The notes below the pieces were generated by a model, which was given only the letters and a program-made list of their open reading frames with translations, had not been told where the DNA came from and did not search any database. Positions 12,335-20,664 of a stretch of DNA of 64,000 bases are shown piece by piece. The first letter of the stretch is position 1; every line of letters begins with the position of its first letter. The position numbers and the translations under genes were made by a program. The stretch is from contig NFUW01000002.1 in the NCBI GenBank assembly GCA_002127285.1, forward strand, positions 582,744-646,743, given 5' to 3'. The stretch comes from Chitinophagaceae bacterium IBVUCB1 (GTDB lineage Bacteria > Bacteroidota > Bacteroidia > Chitinophagales > Chitinophagaceae).

Positions 12335-12362
12335 TTTCCGATGCTTTTTACAATGAGCGTTT

Positions 12363-13709
12363 TTATTTTTTGCGGAAGAAGATGCGTATAGGCACACCAC
12401 TGAAGTTGAAATGGCTGCGTAGTTTATTCTCTAAAAAGTTTCTGTAAGAGTCTTTGATAGAGTCGGGGTTGTTGGCAAAGAAAGCAAACGATGGTACAGC
12501 AGTAGGTAGCTGCTGCACAAATTTGATGCTCACGTTATTGCCACGTGCCATGGGTGGGGGATAGTGTTTTATTTCTTGCAACATGGCATCGTTCAGCTTC
12601 GATGTTGCTATGCGGCGTTGTTTATTGTCATACACCTCAATGGCTTTTTCCATTGCCTGAAAAATGCGCAGCTTGTCTTTAGCAGATACAAACATCACAG
12701 GCACATCGCTAAACGGCGCTATCTTTTGTTTGATGATTTTCTCATAATCGCGGGCAGTATTGGTTTCTTTTTCCATCACATCCCATTTATTTACCAACAA
12801 CACTACACCTTTACCCTTGCGTGTAGCCAGGCTGAAGATGTTTACATCCTGCGCCGTCATGCCCTGTTCGGCATCTATCAGCAGCAAGCATACATCTGCT
12901 TCGTCCATAGCACGTATGGCACGTATTACTGAGTAAAATTCAAGGTCTTCGTGTACGTTCTTCTTTTTGCGCAGCCCTGCCGTGTCTATCAATACAAACT
13001 CTTTGCCGAATTGCTTATAGTGTGTATGAATAGTATCGCGCGTGGTGCCGGGTATGTCCGACACGATGGTGCGCTCCTCGCCAATCAGTGCATTCAGCAG
13101 TGTAGATTTACCCGCATTGGGCTGCCCTATGATGGCAAATTTAGGTACAGTACTTTCTTCGTAGGTTATCTCATCGCCATTCTCGTCATACTCAGGTTGT
13201 TTCTTTTCTTCGTCTGGTATGTATGATGTTATTTCGTCCAGCAATTCGCCACTGCCACTACCCGATATAGAAGACACCATAAAGGTTTTATCAAAGCCCA
13301 ACGAATAAAACTCGGTAGCCAGCAAAGAGCGTTCTGCGTTATCTACTTTGTTTACCACCAGCAACACAGGTTTTGAAGCGCGACGAAGGATATTAGCCAT
13401 ATCCTCATCTTGGTCTGTAATGCCTGTAACGGTATCGCAAACAAAGAGCAACAGGCTGGCTTCGTCAACAGCTATCTGCACCTGTTTGCGTATTTCTCTT
13501 TCAAATACATCTTCAGACCTGGCAACAAACCCGCCCGTGTCTATCACATTAAAAGTTTTCCCATTCCAATCGGCAACACCATACTGTCGGTCGCGGGTTA
13601 CACCGCTCACGTCATCTACTATCGCCTTGCGCTGTTCCAGCAACCTGTTAAACAGGGTTGATTTACCAACATTGGGCCGTCCTACTATCGCTACCGTAAA
13701 TCCGGACAT
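12363..13709 (-). CDS. der: Ribosome biogenesis GTPase Der (EngA)
   Basis: An essential GTPase needed for 50S subunit maturation. The 448 residues contain two consecutive Era-type G domains: the first P-loop GRPNVGKS is at residues 10-17 and the second GQPNAGKS is near 195. NKVD- and NKWD-type G4 motifs follow each, and a C-terminal KH-like domain begins near 350. The double G domain is diagnostic. The length is normal and the ATG at 13709 fits. It is upstream of rimO in a likely two-gene operon. Confidence 0.96.
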   Translation of the reverse strand: MSGFTVAIVGRPNVGKSTLFNRLLEQRKAIVDDVSGVTRDRQYGVADWNGKTFNVIDTGGFVARSEDVFEREIRKQVQIAVDEASLLLFVCDTVTGITDQDEDMANILRRASKPVLLVVNKVDNAERSLLATEFYSLGFDKTFMVSSISGSGSGELLDEITSYIPDEEKKQPEYDENGDEITYEESTVPKFAIIGQPNAGKSTLLNALIGEERTIVSDIPGTTRDTIHTHYKQFGKEFVLIDTAGLRKKKNVHEDLEFYSVIRAIRAMDEADVCLLLIDAEQGMTAQDVNIFSLATRKGKGVVLLVNKWDVMEKETNTARDYEKIIKQKIAPFSDVPVMFVSAKDKLRIFQAMEKAIEVYDNKQRRIATSKLNDAMLQEIKHYPPPMARGNNVSIKFVQQLPTAVPSFAFFANNPDSIKDSYRNFLENKLRSHFNFSGVPIRIFFRKK

Positions 13710-13824
13710 ATCTTGAAATTAGCCGGCAAAGATACTATTATAATCGCTGCCGAACGTATTGTTCAACAAATAATAACCACATAAAAAAGAATATGTATTT
13801 TTAACGATAAATAATAAAATAATA

Positions 13825-15741
13825 ATGAAAAGACTGCTTACAGCTTTTTTACTGACCCTCGGTATATCTTATAACAGCCATGCCGCAAACGGAGATACCA
13901 CCTGGGTGCAGGCACACAGCGATATTTGGCTGGACCATTATGGCGCACACGATACCATGATTGCTTTCCCTGATGGCAACACCAGCTACCGCCGTGTGTA
14001 TATGATATGGACACTGGGTAAATACCAATGCCCAGGAAGCCCTCAGTATTGCGGCGATTGGGATTATACAGTCAATACCTATTTGCTTACTAAAACGGGC
14101 GATACAGTAGAATTGGGGCGTTATATTACGCCATATGCAAACGCAGGCTCGCCGCGCACACCATGGACGTGGAAGCAACGTTATATTTTTGACGTTACAG
14201 ACTATTACAGATTGTTGAAAGATAGTGCTACGGTACGTATCAACTATTCCGGCTATTCATGGGGCTTTACGGCAAATGTAAAATTTGCTTTTGTAGAGGG
14301 CACGCCAGCAAGGAATGTGCTTGGTATAAACCGTTTGTGGAATGGATATTTCAACTATGGCGGAGCAACACCCATAGATAATGCGGTAACGCAAAAATCG
14401 CTGACTGCACCTAATAATACACAGTTTGCTGAAATGAAATTTATTGTGTCAGGTCATGGTGCAGACCAAAACTATTGTTCGGAGTTTTGTAAAAAATACT
14501 ATCAGGTAAAGCTGAATGGCAGCCAGATAGACCAAAAAGATATGTGGCGCGATAACTGTGGAAAGAACCATATGTATCCGCAATCTGGCACGTGGATATA
14601 CAATCGAGGCAATTGGTGCCCGGGCGATATTGTATTTCACAATACACACAAGCTGAACGGCGTAACCAGTGGCAGCAACTTTGATGTAGATGTAGATTTT
14701 GAGCCCTATACCAGCCCCAATGGTGGTGCAGGATTTGGTGTATACGGTGCTGTATTCTACTATGGCGCATACAACCATGCAAAAGATGCTTCGCTCGAAG
14801 ACATCATTGCGCCATCTAACCACGAAACACATTTCCGCGAAAACCCTTGTGGAGGCAAGCCCATCATCGAGGTAATGAATACAGGTGCAGATGCCATTAC
14901 CAGTATGAAGATTGAATACGGTGTAGATGGGGGGGCTAAGTACACACATACATGGACTGGTAGCCTTGCCTCTATGGAAAAAACAAAAATTACCCTGCCC
15001 GAAATTATAGAAATACGTCAGGCAACAGGTAGCAGCAACAGCTTTACAGCAAAAATACTGGAAGTGAACGGTGGGGCAGATGCCGAAGCAACCAACAATC
15101 AATTGAAATCTTATTTTTCTGCTGCACCCAAATGGCCTATGGCAGTAAGGATACAATTCAAGGCCAATAATATACCTAACGAAACAAGATGGAAGATAGT
15201 GGATGGATTGGGTAATACAGTAGCACAGCGTGTTGGTGCTGCTGCTAACGTTACATACACCGATACGGTTGCTTTCGGACCTGGTTCATACAAGTTTATC
15301 GTTGAAGATGATGGCTGTGATGGCTTGAGTTGGTGGGCAAATTCTGCTGCAGGTAGCGGTACTATATTTGTAAGAGCACTTGGCGTTCTTACGTCATACC
15401 CACTCAGTGGTTATTTTGGTGGCGATTTTGGCTGCGGCTTCACACAAGAGTTTACGGCTTATTGGTCAACAGGTGTAGAGAATGTGAATGCACCAACAAC
15501 AGGTATAGAACTATACCCCAACCCCGCAACCAATACTACAACCATCGAACTAACGGGCAATAAAGTGGATGGTAACATAGTACTGACAGATATGACGGGT
15601 AGGGTAGTATGGCAGCAAAAAGTTACTACTTCCGCTACTACCATCAACACGTCTGCTTTTAGCAATGGAGTGTACAACGTATCGTACCAGGCGGCAGATG
15701 GCAGCACAAGGCTGCAAACCAAATTGGTAATAGCTAAATAA
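13825..15741 (+). CDS. T9SS-exported PNGase F-like protein
   Basis: A 638-residue secreted protein with a signal peptide (cleavage near NSHA, residue 20) and a C-terminal type-A T9SS sorting domain from about residue 550 (ELYPNPATNTT ... SNGVYNVSY). Residues about 25-340 resemble peptide-N-glycosidase F, which removes N-glycans from asparagine. CGDWD (Asp80) aligns with PNGase F CDEWD (Asp60), CSEFC (Glu220) with CAEWC (Glu206), and GNWCPGD with GWCPG; the two nearby disulfides also appear kept. The position of PNGase F Glu118 falls on Ser142 in an ungapped alignment from the shared DVTD motif, so activity is uncertain. A middle region (about 345-540) may be an accessory beta domain. Likely role: glycoprotein deglycosylation or binding outside the cell. 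Confidence 0.82.
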   Translation: MKRLLTAFLLTLGISYNSHAANGDTTWVQAHSDIWLDHYGAHDTMIAFPDGNTSYRRVYMIWTLGKYQCPGSPQYCGDWDYTVNTYLLTKTGDTVELGRYITPYANAGSPRTPWTWKQRYIFDVTDYYRLLKDSATVRINYSGYSWGFTANVKFAFVEGTPARNVLGINRLWNGYFNYGGATPIDNAVTQKSLTAPNNTQFAEMKFIVSGHGADQNYCSEFCKKYYQVKLNGSQIDQKDMWRDNCGKNHMYPQSGTWIYNRGNWCPGDIVFHNTHKLNGVTSGSNFDVDVDFEPYTSPNGGAGFGVYGAVFYYGAYNHAKDASLEDIIAPSNHETHFRENPCGGKPIIEVMNTGADAITSMKIEYGVDGGAKYTHTWTGSLASMEKTKITLPEIIEIRQATGSSNSFTAKILEVNGGADAEATNNQLKSYFSAAPKWPMAVRIQFKANNIPNETRWKIVDGLGNTVAQRVGAAANVTYTDTVAFGPGSYKFIVEDDGCDGLSWWANSAAGSGTIFVRALGVLTSYPLSGYFGGDFGCGFTQEFTAYWSTGVENVNAPTTGIELYPNPATNTTTIELTGNKVDGNIVLTDMTGRVVWQQKVTTSATTINTSAFSNGVYNVSYQAADGSTRLQTKLVIAK

Positions 15742-15763
15742 ACATCTTTATATACCATTACAG

Positions 15764-15789
15764 ATAAAGGCTGCTACGGCAGCCTTTAT
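15764..15789 (+). terminator. Terminator after the PNGase F-like gene
   Basis: Perfect 11-bp arms (ATAAAGGCTGC and its complement) around a TACG loop, 23 bases after the stop codon. The T tail is short (TTTATT). Confidence 0.7.
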
Positions 15790-15806
15790 TTATGCACATT
15801 GCTTTG

Positions 15807-15814
15807 TATTTTTG
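15807..15814 (+). promoter_or_regulatory. -7 box for the TPR-tilS unit
   Basis: TATTTTTG matches the Bacteroidota -7 consensus TAnnTTTG and lies only 8 bases before the ATG at 15822. The transcript would be nearly leaderless. This box also argues against the upstream in-frame ATG at 15792 being the start. No clear -33 TTG is seen at the ideal distance. Confidence 0.5.
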
Positions 15815-15821
15815 CCGTTGT

Positions 15822-16136
15822 ATGAACGACCGCATCCAAAAACTGCAAGCTTTTCTGAAAGACAGCCCCGACGATTGTTTTCTGAACCATGCTATGGCTT
15901 TAGAATACATCAAGTTGGGTGATGATAACGCTGCGAAAACCTTGTTTGAAAAAAATATGGCTTTTGATGCAAATTATATTGCAACCTATTATCACCTTGC
16001 CAAGCTGCTGGAGCGTGTAGGCGAAACCGACCATGCTATAAAAATATACGAAACAGGCATGCAAGCCGCTAAAGCTGCGGGTGACAACCATAGCTACAAC
16101 GAGCTGCAAAGCGCCTACGAAGATTTAGTGTACTGA
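15822..16136 (+). CDS. Small TPR protein
   Basis: A cytoplasmic 104-residue protein made of about two tetratricopeptide repeats (FLNHAMALEYIKLGDDNAAKTLFEKN and a following TYYHLAKLLERVGETDHAIKIYETG region), a scaffold for protein contacts. The start at 15822 (MNDRIQKLQAF) is preferred to 15792 because a -7 promoter box lies between them and the extra residues are not TPR-like. Its stop is one base from the tilS start, so the two are almost certainly co-transcribed. No specific function can be read from it. Confidence 0.75.
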   Translation: MNDRIQKLQAFLKDSPDDCFLNHAMALEYIKLGDDNAAKTLFEKNMAFDANYIATYYHLAKLLERVGETDHAIKIYETGMQAAKAAGDNHSYNELQSAYEDLVY

Positions 16137-16137
16137 T

Positions 16138-17469
16138 ATGAACCTGCAAGATAGATTTACAATCAACTGGCATACCAAACGTTTTGCCGATAAACAGCAA
16201 CAGGTATTGCTGGCTGTTAGCGGTGGTGGAGATTCTATGGCTATGGCTCATCTATGCTTGCAGGCAGGTATATCTTTCGCGGTAGCGCATTGCAATTTTC
16301 AGCTACGTGGCAGTGAGGCAGATAAAGACGAACAGCTTGTAAGAGATTGGTGCTTTGATAACAACATCATCTTGCACCATGTGCGTTTTGATACCAAACA
16401 AAAAATGGAAGAATGGGGCAAAGCTGTGCAGGAAACCGCCCGCATACTACGCTACGAATGGCTGGAGCAGATACGCAGCACAAACGGCTATAGCCACATA
16501 GCTACCGCCCACCATGCCAACGACAATGTAGAAACCTTGCTGATGAATCTCTTTAAAGGCACAGGCATGGCAGGGCTGCATGGCATACAGGCGAAGAACG
16601 ATAAGGTTATCCGCCCGCTACTATTTGCCACCAAAAAAGAAATTGAAAGCTATATAGCCGACAACAACATACCATATCGCGATGATGCATCTAATGCTAC
16701 GGACAACTACCTGCGCAATGCGGTGCGCCACCACATAGTGCCTGCTGCTGAGCAATGGTTTGCCGATGCAGTAGTGCAGGTAAACGAAAGCATCGCCCGT
16801 TTTGCAGAGGCTGAAGTGTTATACAAAAAAGCCATAGCCCAAGAGCGTAAAAAACTGATGGAGCAACGTGGTAACGATTATTACATATCTGTAGCCAAGC
16901 TGCAAAGGCGAGAACCACTGCACACTATCTGCTATGAGTTGTTTCAGCCCTTTGGTTTTTCTTCTGGGCAAGTACCCGATATTATCCGTTTGCTGGATGC
17001 GGAAACAGGCAGGTATATCAGTTCTGCAACACATAGCATCATCCGCAACAGACATTTCCTCATCCTAACCACACTACAAACCACCACTACCGATTTTATA
17101 CAGATAGATAGTGTGCCATGCAAAGTACATGCGGGCAATCGGCATTTTCATTTCAGTACGCAACAGGATGTAAGCCACCTGCCTGCAGATGCTGCCATAG
17201 CCAGTATAGACGCTGATAAAATTACCTATCCGTTGATACTGCGCAAATGGAAAACGGGCGACCACTTCTATCCGCTCGGTATGGGTATGAAGAAGAAGAA
17301 ACTAAGCAAGCTGCTGATAGATAACAAAGTACCGCTGCACGAAAAAGAACATATCTGGCTGATAGAAAGCAACAAACGGATAGTATGGGTAGCAGGCATC
17401 CGTTTGGATGAACGCTTTAAAGTAACTGGCAATACCAAGCAGGTGCTGACTATTAAAATGACGGATTGA
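16138..17469 (+). CDS. tilS: tRNA(Ile)-lysidine synthase TilS
   Basis: An ATP-dependent enzyme that turns C34 of the CAU anticodon of a tRNA-Ile into lysidine, allowing AUA decoding. The PP-loop signature SGGGDS is at residues 28-33, followed by the family motifs HCNFQLRGSEADKDE and ATAHHANDNVETLL. The long form (443 residues) includes the C-terminal domains, ending in a segment with PLGMGMKKKKLSKLLIDNKVP and IVWVAGIRLDERFKVT. It follows the TPR gene with a 1-base gap, and its 3' end overlaps the convergent rhomboid gene by 17 bases. Confidence 0.95.
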   Translation: MNLQDRFTINWHTKRFADKQQQVLLAVSGGGDSMAMAHLCLQAGISFAVAHCNFQLRGSEADKDEQLVRDWCFDNNIILHHVRFDTKQKMEEWGKAVQETARILRYEWLEQIRSTNGYSHIATAHHANDNVETLLMNLFKGTGMAGLHGIQAKNDKVIRPLLFATKKEIESYIADNNIPYRDDASNATDNYLRNAVRHHIVPAAEQWFADAVVQVNESIARFAEAEVLYKKAIAQERKKLMEQRGNDYYISVAKLQRREPLHTICYELFQPFGFSSGQVPDIIRLLDAETGRYISSATHSIIRNRHFLILTTLQTTTTDFIQIDSVPCKVHAGNRHFHFSTQQDVSHLPADAAIASIDADKITYPLILRKWKTGDHFYPLGMGMKKKKLSKLLIDNKVPLHEKEHIWLIESNKRIVWVAGIRLDERFKVTGNTKQVLTIKMTD

Positions 17470-18058
17470 TAAGCTGCTGAAAGAAGATGCGCCCGTGTGT
17501 AGGGTCGAACAAGAGCGTGAATAAGAAGCCAAACACCGCACCCCAAAAGTGGGCATCGTGCCCTATATTGTCTGCGCCTTTCTTGCTCATGTACGCCGAA
17601 TATACAAGATATGCTACCGCAGCAATAATACCCGGTATCGGCAAAAACCATACATAGATTATCTGCCACGGTGCAAAATACACGAAGGCAAACAATACGG
17701 CAGATACACCACCTGATGCGCCCAGCGAACGGTAGTAGCTATTGTTCTTGTGTTTGGCATACGATGGTAGCGAACTGGCAATGATACCTGCCAGATACAA
17801 TACTGGAAACAAATAGGGCTTCCCTATATAGGCATACAATGCCTCTACCTGCTGCCCGAACATATATAGTGCCAGCATATTGAAAGCGAGGTGTATATAG
17901 TCTGCATGAATAAAGCCACAGGTTATCAATCTATAATATTCATTGGGCTTATCCATGCCTGCGGGCCATAGTATCAGTTTGTTCATTAGGTTGCCATTGT
18001 TGAAAGCGGCTAATGATACCAATACGGTAACCACCACAAATAGAAGAGAGTATGTCAT
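17453..18058 (-). CDS. Rhomboid family intramembrane serine protease
   Basis: A 201-residue membrane protein with about six transmembrane helices. Rhomboid landmarks are present: HLAFN (His56, Asn60) in the second helix, nucleophile GASGG (Ser115) and partner His170 in GHDAHFWG. These make up the Ser/His catalytic dyad, so it should cleave transmembrane substrates within the inner membrane. The substrate is unknown. It is transcribed from the same strand as rlmH and follows it by about 30 bases, so it may share its transcript. Confidence 0.88.
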   Translation of the reverse strand: MTYSLLFVVVTVLVSLAAFNNGNLMNKLILWPAGMDKPNEYYRLITCGFIHADYIHLAFNMLALYMFGQQVEALYAYIGKPYLFPVLYLAGIIASSLPSYAKHKNNSYYRSLGASGGVSAVLFAFVYFAPWQIIYVWFLPIPGIIAAVAYLVYSAYMSKKGADNIGHDAHFWGAVFGFLFTLLFDPTHGRIFFQQLINPSF

Positions 18059-18089
18059 TGATTGTGCTTAAAAAACTAAGTTATGCAAT

Positions 18090-18563
18090 TTACGAATGAT
18101 GGTAGGGCGAATTGTTGAGGATGCTCAATGCCCTGTACACCTGCTCTGCCAGCAGCAGCCTCACCATCTGGTGCGGAAATACAAGGGCCGATAAAGACCA
18201 TACCTGCTTTGCTTCTTGTCTTACTTTATCTGTAACGCCGTATGCCCCGCCTATCAGCAGTACCAGTGTCTTAACGCCCTGATTCATCATCTGTTGCATC
18301 TGTTGTGCCCATTGCGGCGATGCCAGCATCTTGCCCCGCTCGTCCAGCAGCACAAGGTAGTGTTGTGGTTGCAGGCGTTTCAGTATCATTTCTTCCTCTT
18401 GCAGTTTGGCTTTTTCTGTATCGGTAGTAGCGGCTTTTTTGGGTGTTTGCAGCAGCACCAGTTCTATGCTGTTGTAGGGCTTTATCTTTTTGAAGTAATG
18501 GGCAATGCCATCGGCTATAAAAGCCTCGTTATCTTTGCCGACCGACCATATTTCTATATGCAT
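18090..18563 (-). CDS. rlmH: 23S rRNA pseudouridine-1915 N3-methyltransferase RlmH
   Basis: A SPOUT methyltransferase acting on helix 69 of 23S rRNA in the assembled 70S ribosome. The 157 residues match the family length. The knot region LLIGGAYGVTDKVRQEA and the C-terminal LSALVFPHQMVRLLLAEQVYRA ... HHS are highly characteristic. It lies upstream of the rhomboid gene on the same strand and diverges from the tRNA-Arg gene. Confidence 0.95.
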   Translation of the reverse strand: MHIEIWSVGKDNEAFIADGIAHYFKKIKPYNSIELVLLQTPKKAATTDTEKAKLQEEEMILKRLQPQHYLVLLDERGKMLASPQWAQQMQQMMNQGVKTLVLLIGGAYGVTDKVRQEAKQVWSLSALVFPHQMVRLLLAEQVYRALSILNNSPYHHS

Positions 18564-18642
18564 ACCGTGTGTATGTAGGCTGGCAAAATACCATATTCTC
18601 TGCGGTTTTCAGCCACCATGTACATTTCGCCGAAAAAACTAT

Positions 18643-18672
18643 TTGTAAAATATCGCATTTGCCCTATCTTTG
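18643..18672 (+). promoter_or_regulatory. Promoter of tRNA-Arg
   Basis: TTG at 18643-18645 and TATCTTTG at 18665-18672 are 19 bases apart, exactly the Bacteroidota sigma-factor pattern. The tRNA begins 24 bases downstream. Confidence 0.8.
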
Positions 18673-18695
18673 CAATCCCAAACAAAAACGGGACT

Positions 18696-18769
18696 GGCCT
18701 CGTAGCTCAACTGAATAGAGCATCTGACTACGGATCAGAAGGTTTCAGGTTTGAATCCTGACGAGGTCA
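18696..18769 (+). tRNA. tRNA-Arg (anticodon ACG)
   Basis: A complete cloverleaf of 74 nt can be folded: acceptor GGCCTCG with CGAGGTC, D stem GCTC/GAGC, anticodon stem TCTGA/TCAGA with loop CTACGGA (anticodon ACG, read as ICG after deamination), and T stem TCAGG/CCTGA with loop TTTGAAT. The discriminator is A and CCA is not encoded. The gene has its own promoter and terminator. Confidence 0.95.
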
Positions 18770-18773
18770 CTAG

Positions 18774-18802
18774 AAAAACGCCACTTATTGAGTGGCGTTT
18801 TT
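18774..18802 (+). terminator. tRNA-Arg terminator
   Basis: Perfect 12-bp arms (AAAAACGCCACT and complement) with a TATTG loop and a terminal T run, starting five bases after the tRNA. Confidence 0.9.
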
Positions 18803-18854
18803 GTATTTGAAATGGCTTATTGCACCATGATCAATATATACCAGATACTTGAGT

Positions 18855-19556
18855 CTATAGCCCCTTTTTTAGAAAATCCATAAACTCGTCTTTGTTATCA
18901 GTTAGTCCTGTAAAGTCAGCTATATTTTTACCATTTACCAGTATTACAAAATAAGGCTGTGAATTACTCCTGAATTTTTCAATTTGTAACTTTTGGATTG
19001 TAGCATCATCAACATTAGCAATATATCTTACATATTTATCCAATATTCCTATAACATCATTGTCTGCAAGCAACCCCTTTTCCATATGTCTGGAAGACAT
19101 ACAATATTTACTGGTAAAATATATAAATAGCGGTTTATCGCTATCAGTAGCTTCCTTTATTGCAAGTTCCAGGTTGCTTAGTTTGCTAAAACTGATAGAT
19201 GTCGGTTTTGCTTCAACAGGTTTGGTTGTAGAATTTCTTTCTGCTTTTAAAGCTTGTATTATCAAAGGATAATTTTCAGAATGTCTTATCTCATTTAGCT
19301 TAGATATTAAATCTTTATAGGTTAGAGCTTTTTCATTGGTCAATGATACTATTTGCGAACCTAAAATAGAGCCTTGAAGTAATAGAGTATCATCGCCAGA
19401 AAACTCTCCGCATACTTTTATCTTTTTAACCATATCATTATAGTCTTTATCAATTTCTTTAGATGTTATGCTTTCGCAATCCAATGTAGGCTGTGCGCAA
19501 GACAAGAATGATATTATTGAAGCAAAGGCGATTGAATAAATAATGCGTTGTATCAT
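18855..19556 (-). CDS. Thioredoxin-like lipoprotein with a monothiol active site
   Basis: A 233-residue protein with a lipobox (ISFLSC, Cys20). An N-terminal region (25-105) of unknown fold contains Cys27 and Cys49. The C-terminal half (about 125-233) resembles the thioredoxin-like domain of DsbD/DUF255-type proteins, with the pattern KPLFIYFTSKYCMSSRHMEK. In relatives this segment usually reads CxxC, but here it is C152-M-S-S, so only one active-site thiol remains. A cis-proline context (NSQPYFVIL) follows. It is predicted to face the periplasm; a reductase role is possible but a normal dithiol exchange is not. Not clearly part of an operon. Confidence 0.65.
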   Translation of the reverse strand: MIQRIIYSIAFASIISFLSCAQPTLDCESITSKEIDKDYNDMVKKIKVCGEFSGDDTLLLQGSILGSQIVSLTNEKALTYKDLISKLNEIRHSENYPLIIQALKAERNSTTKPVEAKPTSISFSKLSNLELAIKEATDSDKPLFIYFTSKYCMSSRHMEKGLLADNDVIGILDKYVRYIANVDDATIQKLQIEKFRSNSQPYFVILVNGKNIADFTGLTDNKDEFMDFLKKGL

Positions 19557-19619
19557 AATGTAGTTAAGTCAGCAATACTCCTTAATGGCGTGTTTAGTAC
19601 TTATCGCTTCTAAAGTTAC

Positions 19620-20477
19620 CTATTTATCCAACACCCTTATCTCCACACGTCTGTTCATGTTTTCGTCTTCTTCCGTTCTTTCGGGCCATGCCAATGGTTT
19701 GCTTTTGCCAAAGCCCATGTATTCCATACGCTCTTCATCTATGCCTTTGTCTGCCAGCATATCGTATATCTCTTTTGCCCTGTTGGCAGATAGCTTAAAG
19801 TCTTGCGTATCAAAATCATAACCATCTGCATTTTGTGCTACCACGCAGCATATATGCCCTTCTATGCGTATGCGCAGTTTGGGGTTATCGCGCATTATCA
19901 TATACAGGCTGTCCACTACAGGTATTGATTCTTCTTTCACCTTGTGCATGCCAGGGTAAAAGAAAATCCTGTTCAGCCGTATGGTTTGGTTTTTCTTCAC
20001 CTGTTGCAGGTTGATGAGTGGCTTAACGGTATCGGGTTTTACCGCTACCGGTTTTACGGGTGGCTTGGGCAATGCTTTAAAGCCCCCGGGTATTATATCC
20101 ACCCGCCTGTCTGTAGCATAGCCCTCTTTGCTATTGGTATCGGTGCGGCTCACCTCGCCGCGCCCTATCACTATTTGTATATCATCTTCTTTCAGCCCCA
20201 TGCGCAGCAGGTATTCTTTTACGGTATTGGCCCGTGCTTCAGATAGTGTAATGTTTGTTTCCGCACTACCCAGATAGTCAGCGTAGCCCAATATGCCAAT
20301 CTTTTTGCCGGGGCGTAGTACATCCATGTATATCAGCGAGTCTATACTATGTACCGATGCGGGCGACATTGCAGATACATTGATAGGGTAGTATAGCTTA
20401 ATGGTATCGGCTCCTTTGGCAAATGAAGCAATGCTACATAACAGCAGATACATAACAATATGGTAACGCATAAACAA
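19620..20477 (-). CDS. Double OmpA-domain envelope protein
   Basis: A 285-residue protein with a signal peptide (cleavage near FAKGA, residues 20-23) and two OmpA-like peptidoglycan-binding domains in tandem. The first, at about 28-132, shows LGYADYLGSAETNITLSEARANTVKEYLL and ends with ATDRRVDI. The second, at about 165-285, shows IEGHICC, LSANRAKEIYDML and MNRRVEIRV. A Pro/Val/Lys-rich linker (PKPPVKPVAVKPDTVKP) joins them. Such proteins tether the outer membrane to peptidoglycan. There is no beta-barrel and no lipobox, so it is probably periplasmic. Two OmpA domains in one short chain is uncommon. Confidence 0.85.
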   Translation of the reverse strand: MFMRYHIVMYLLLCSIASFAKGADTIKLYYPINVSAMSPASVHSIDSLIYMDVLRPGKKIGILGYADYLGSAETNITLSEARANTVKEYLLRMGLKEDDIQIVIGRGEVSRTDTNSKEGYATDRRVDIIPGGFKALPKPPVKPVAVKPDTVKPLINLQQVKKNQTIRLNRIFFYPGMHKVKEESIPVVDSLYMIMRDNPKLRIRIEGHICCVVAQNADGYDFDTQDFKLSANRAKEIYDMLADKGIDEERMEYMGFGKSKPLAWPERTEEDENMNRRVEIRVLDK

Positions 20478-20664
20478 ACTGTCTTTCTGCCTGCCAAAAT
20501 ACTAAATATTGCCTGCTGCCAATGGGTGAAAATAAGGGGAGATGGAGTGTAGTATTAATTCTGTACATCGGCTTCTGTTTTTTTTATGATGTTCGTTTAT
20601 CGTAAATTGCCCTAAGTTGCGTGCCTGATACGTTGCTGAGAGGGAGAACATCAAAAAGGATAAC

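Noticed and set aside
12335-12400. Upstream extension of rimO to the ATG at 12400
   Set aside because: Overlaps der by 38 bases and adds residues not expected for the family; GTG at 12334 fits better.
14449-15156. 235-codon antisense ORF inside the PNGase F-like gene
   Set aside because: The opposite strand has a complete exported protein with family motifs; the antisense frame is cysteine- and histidine-rich with no motif.
20630-20664. CTGAGAGGGAG before the Crp/Fnr gene, considered as a TPP riboswitch
   Set aside because: The second conserved half (GAACCTGA..GGATAATGCC-like) and the pairing stems are absent, and the gene has no thiamine link.
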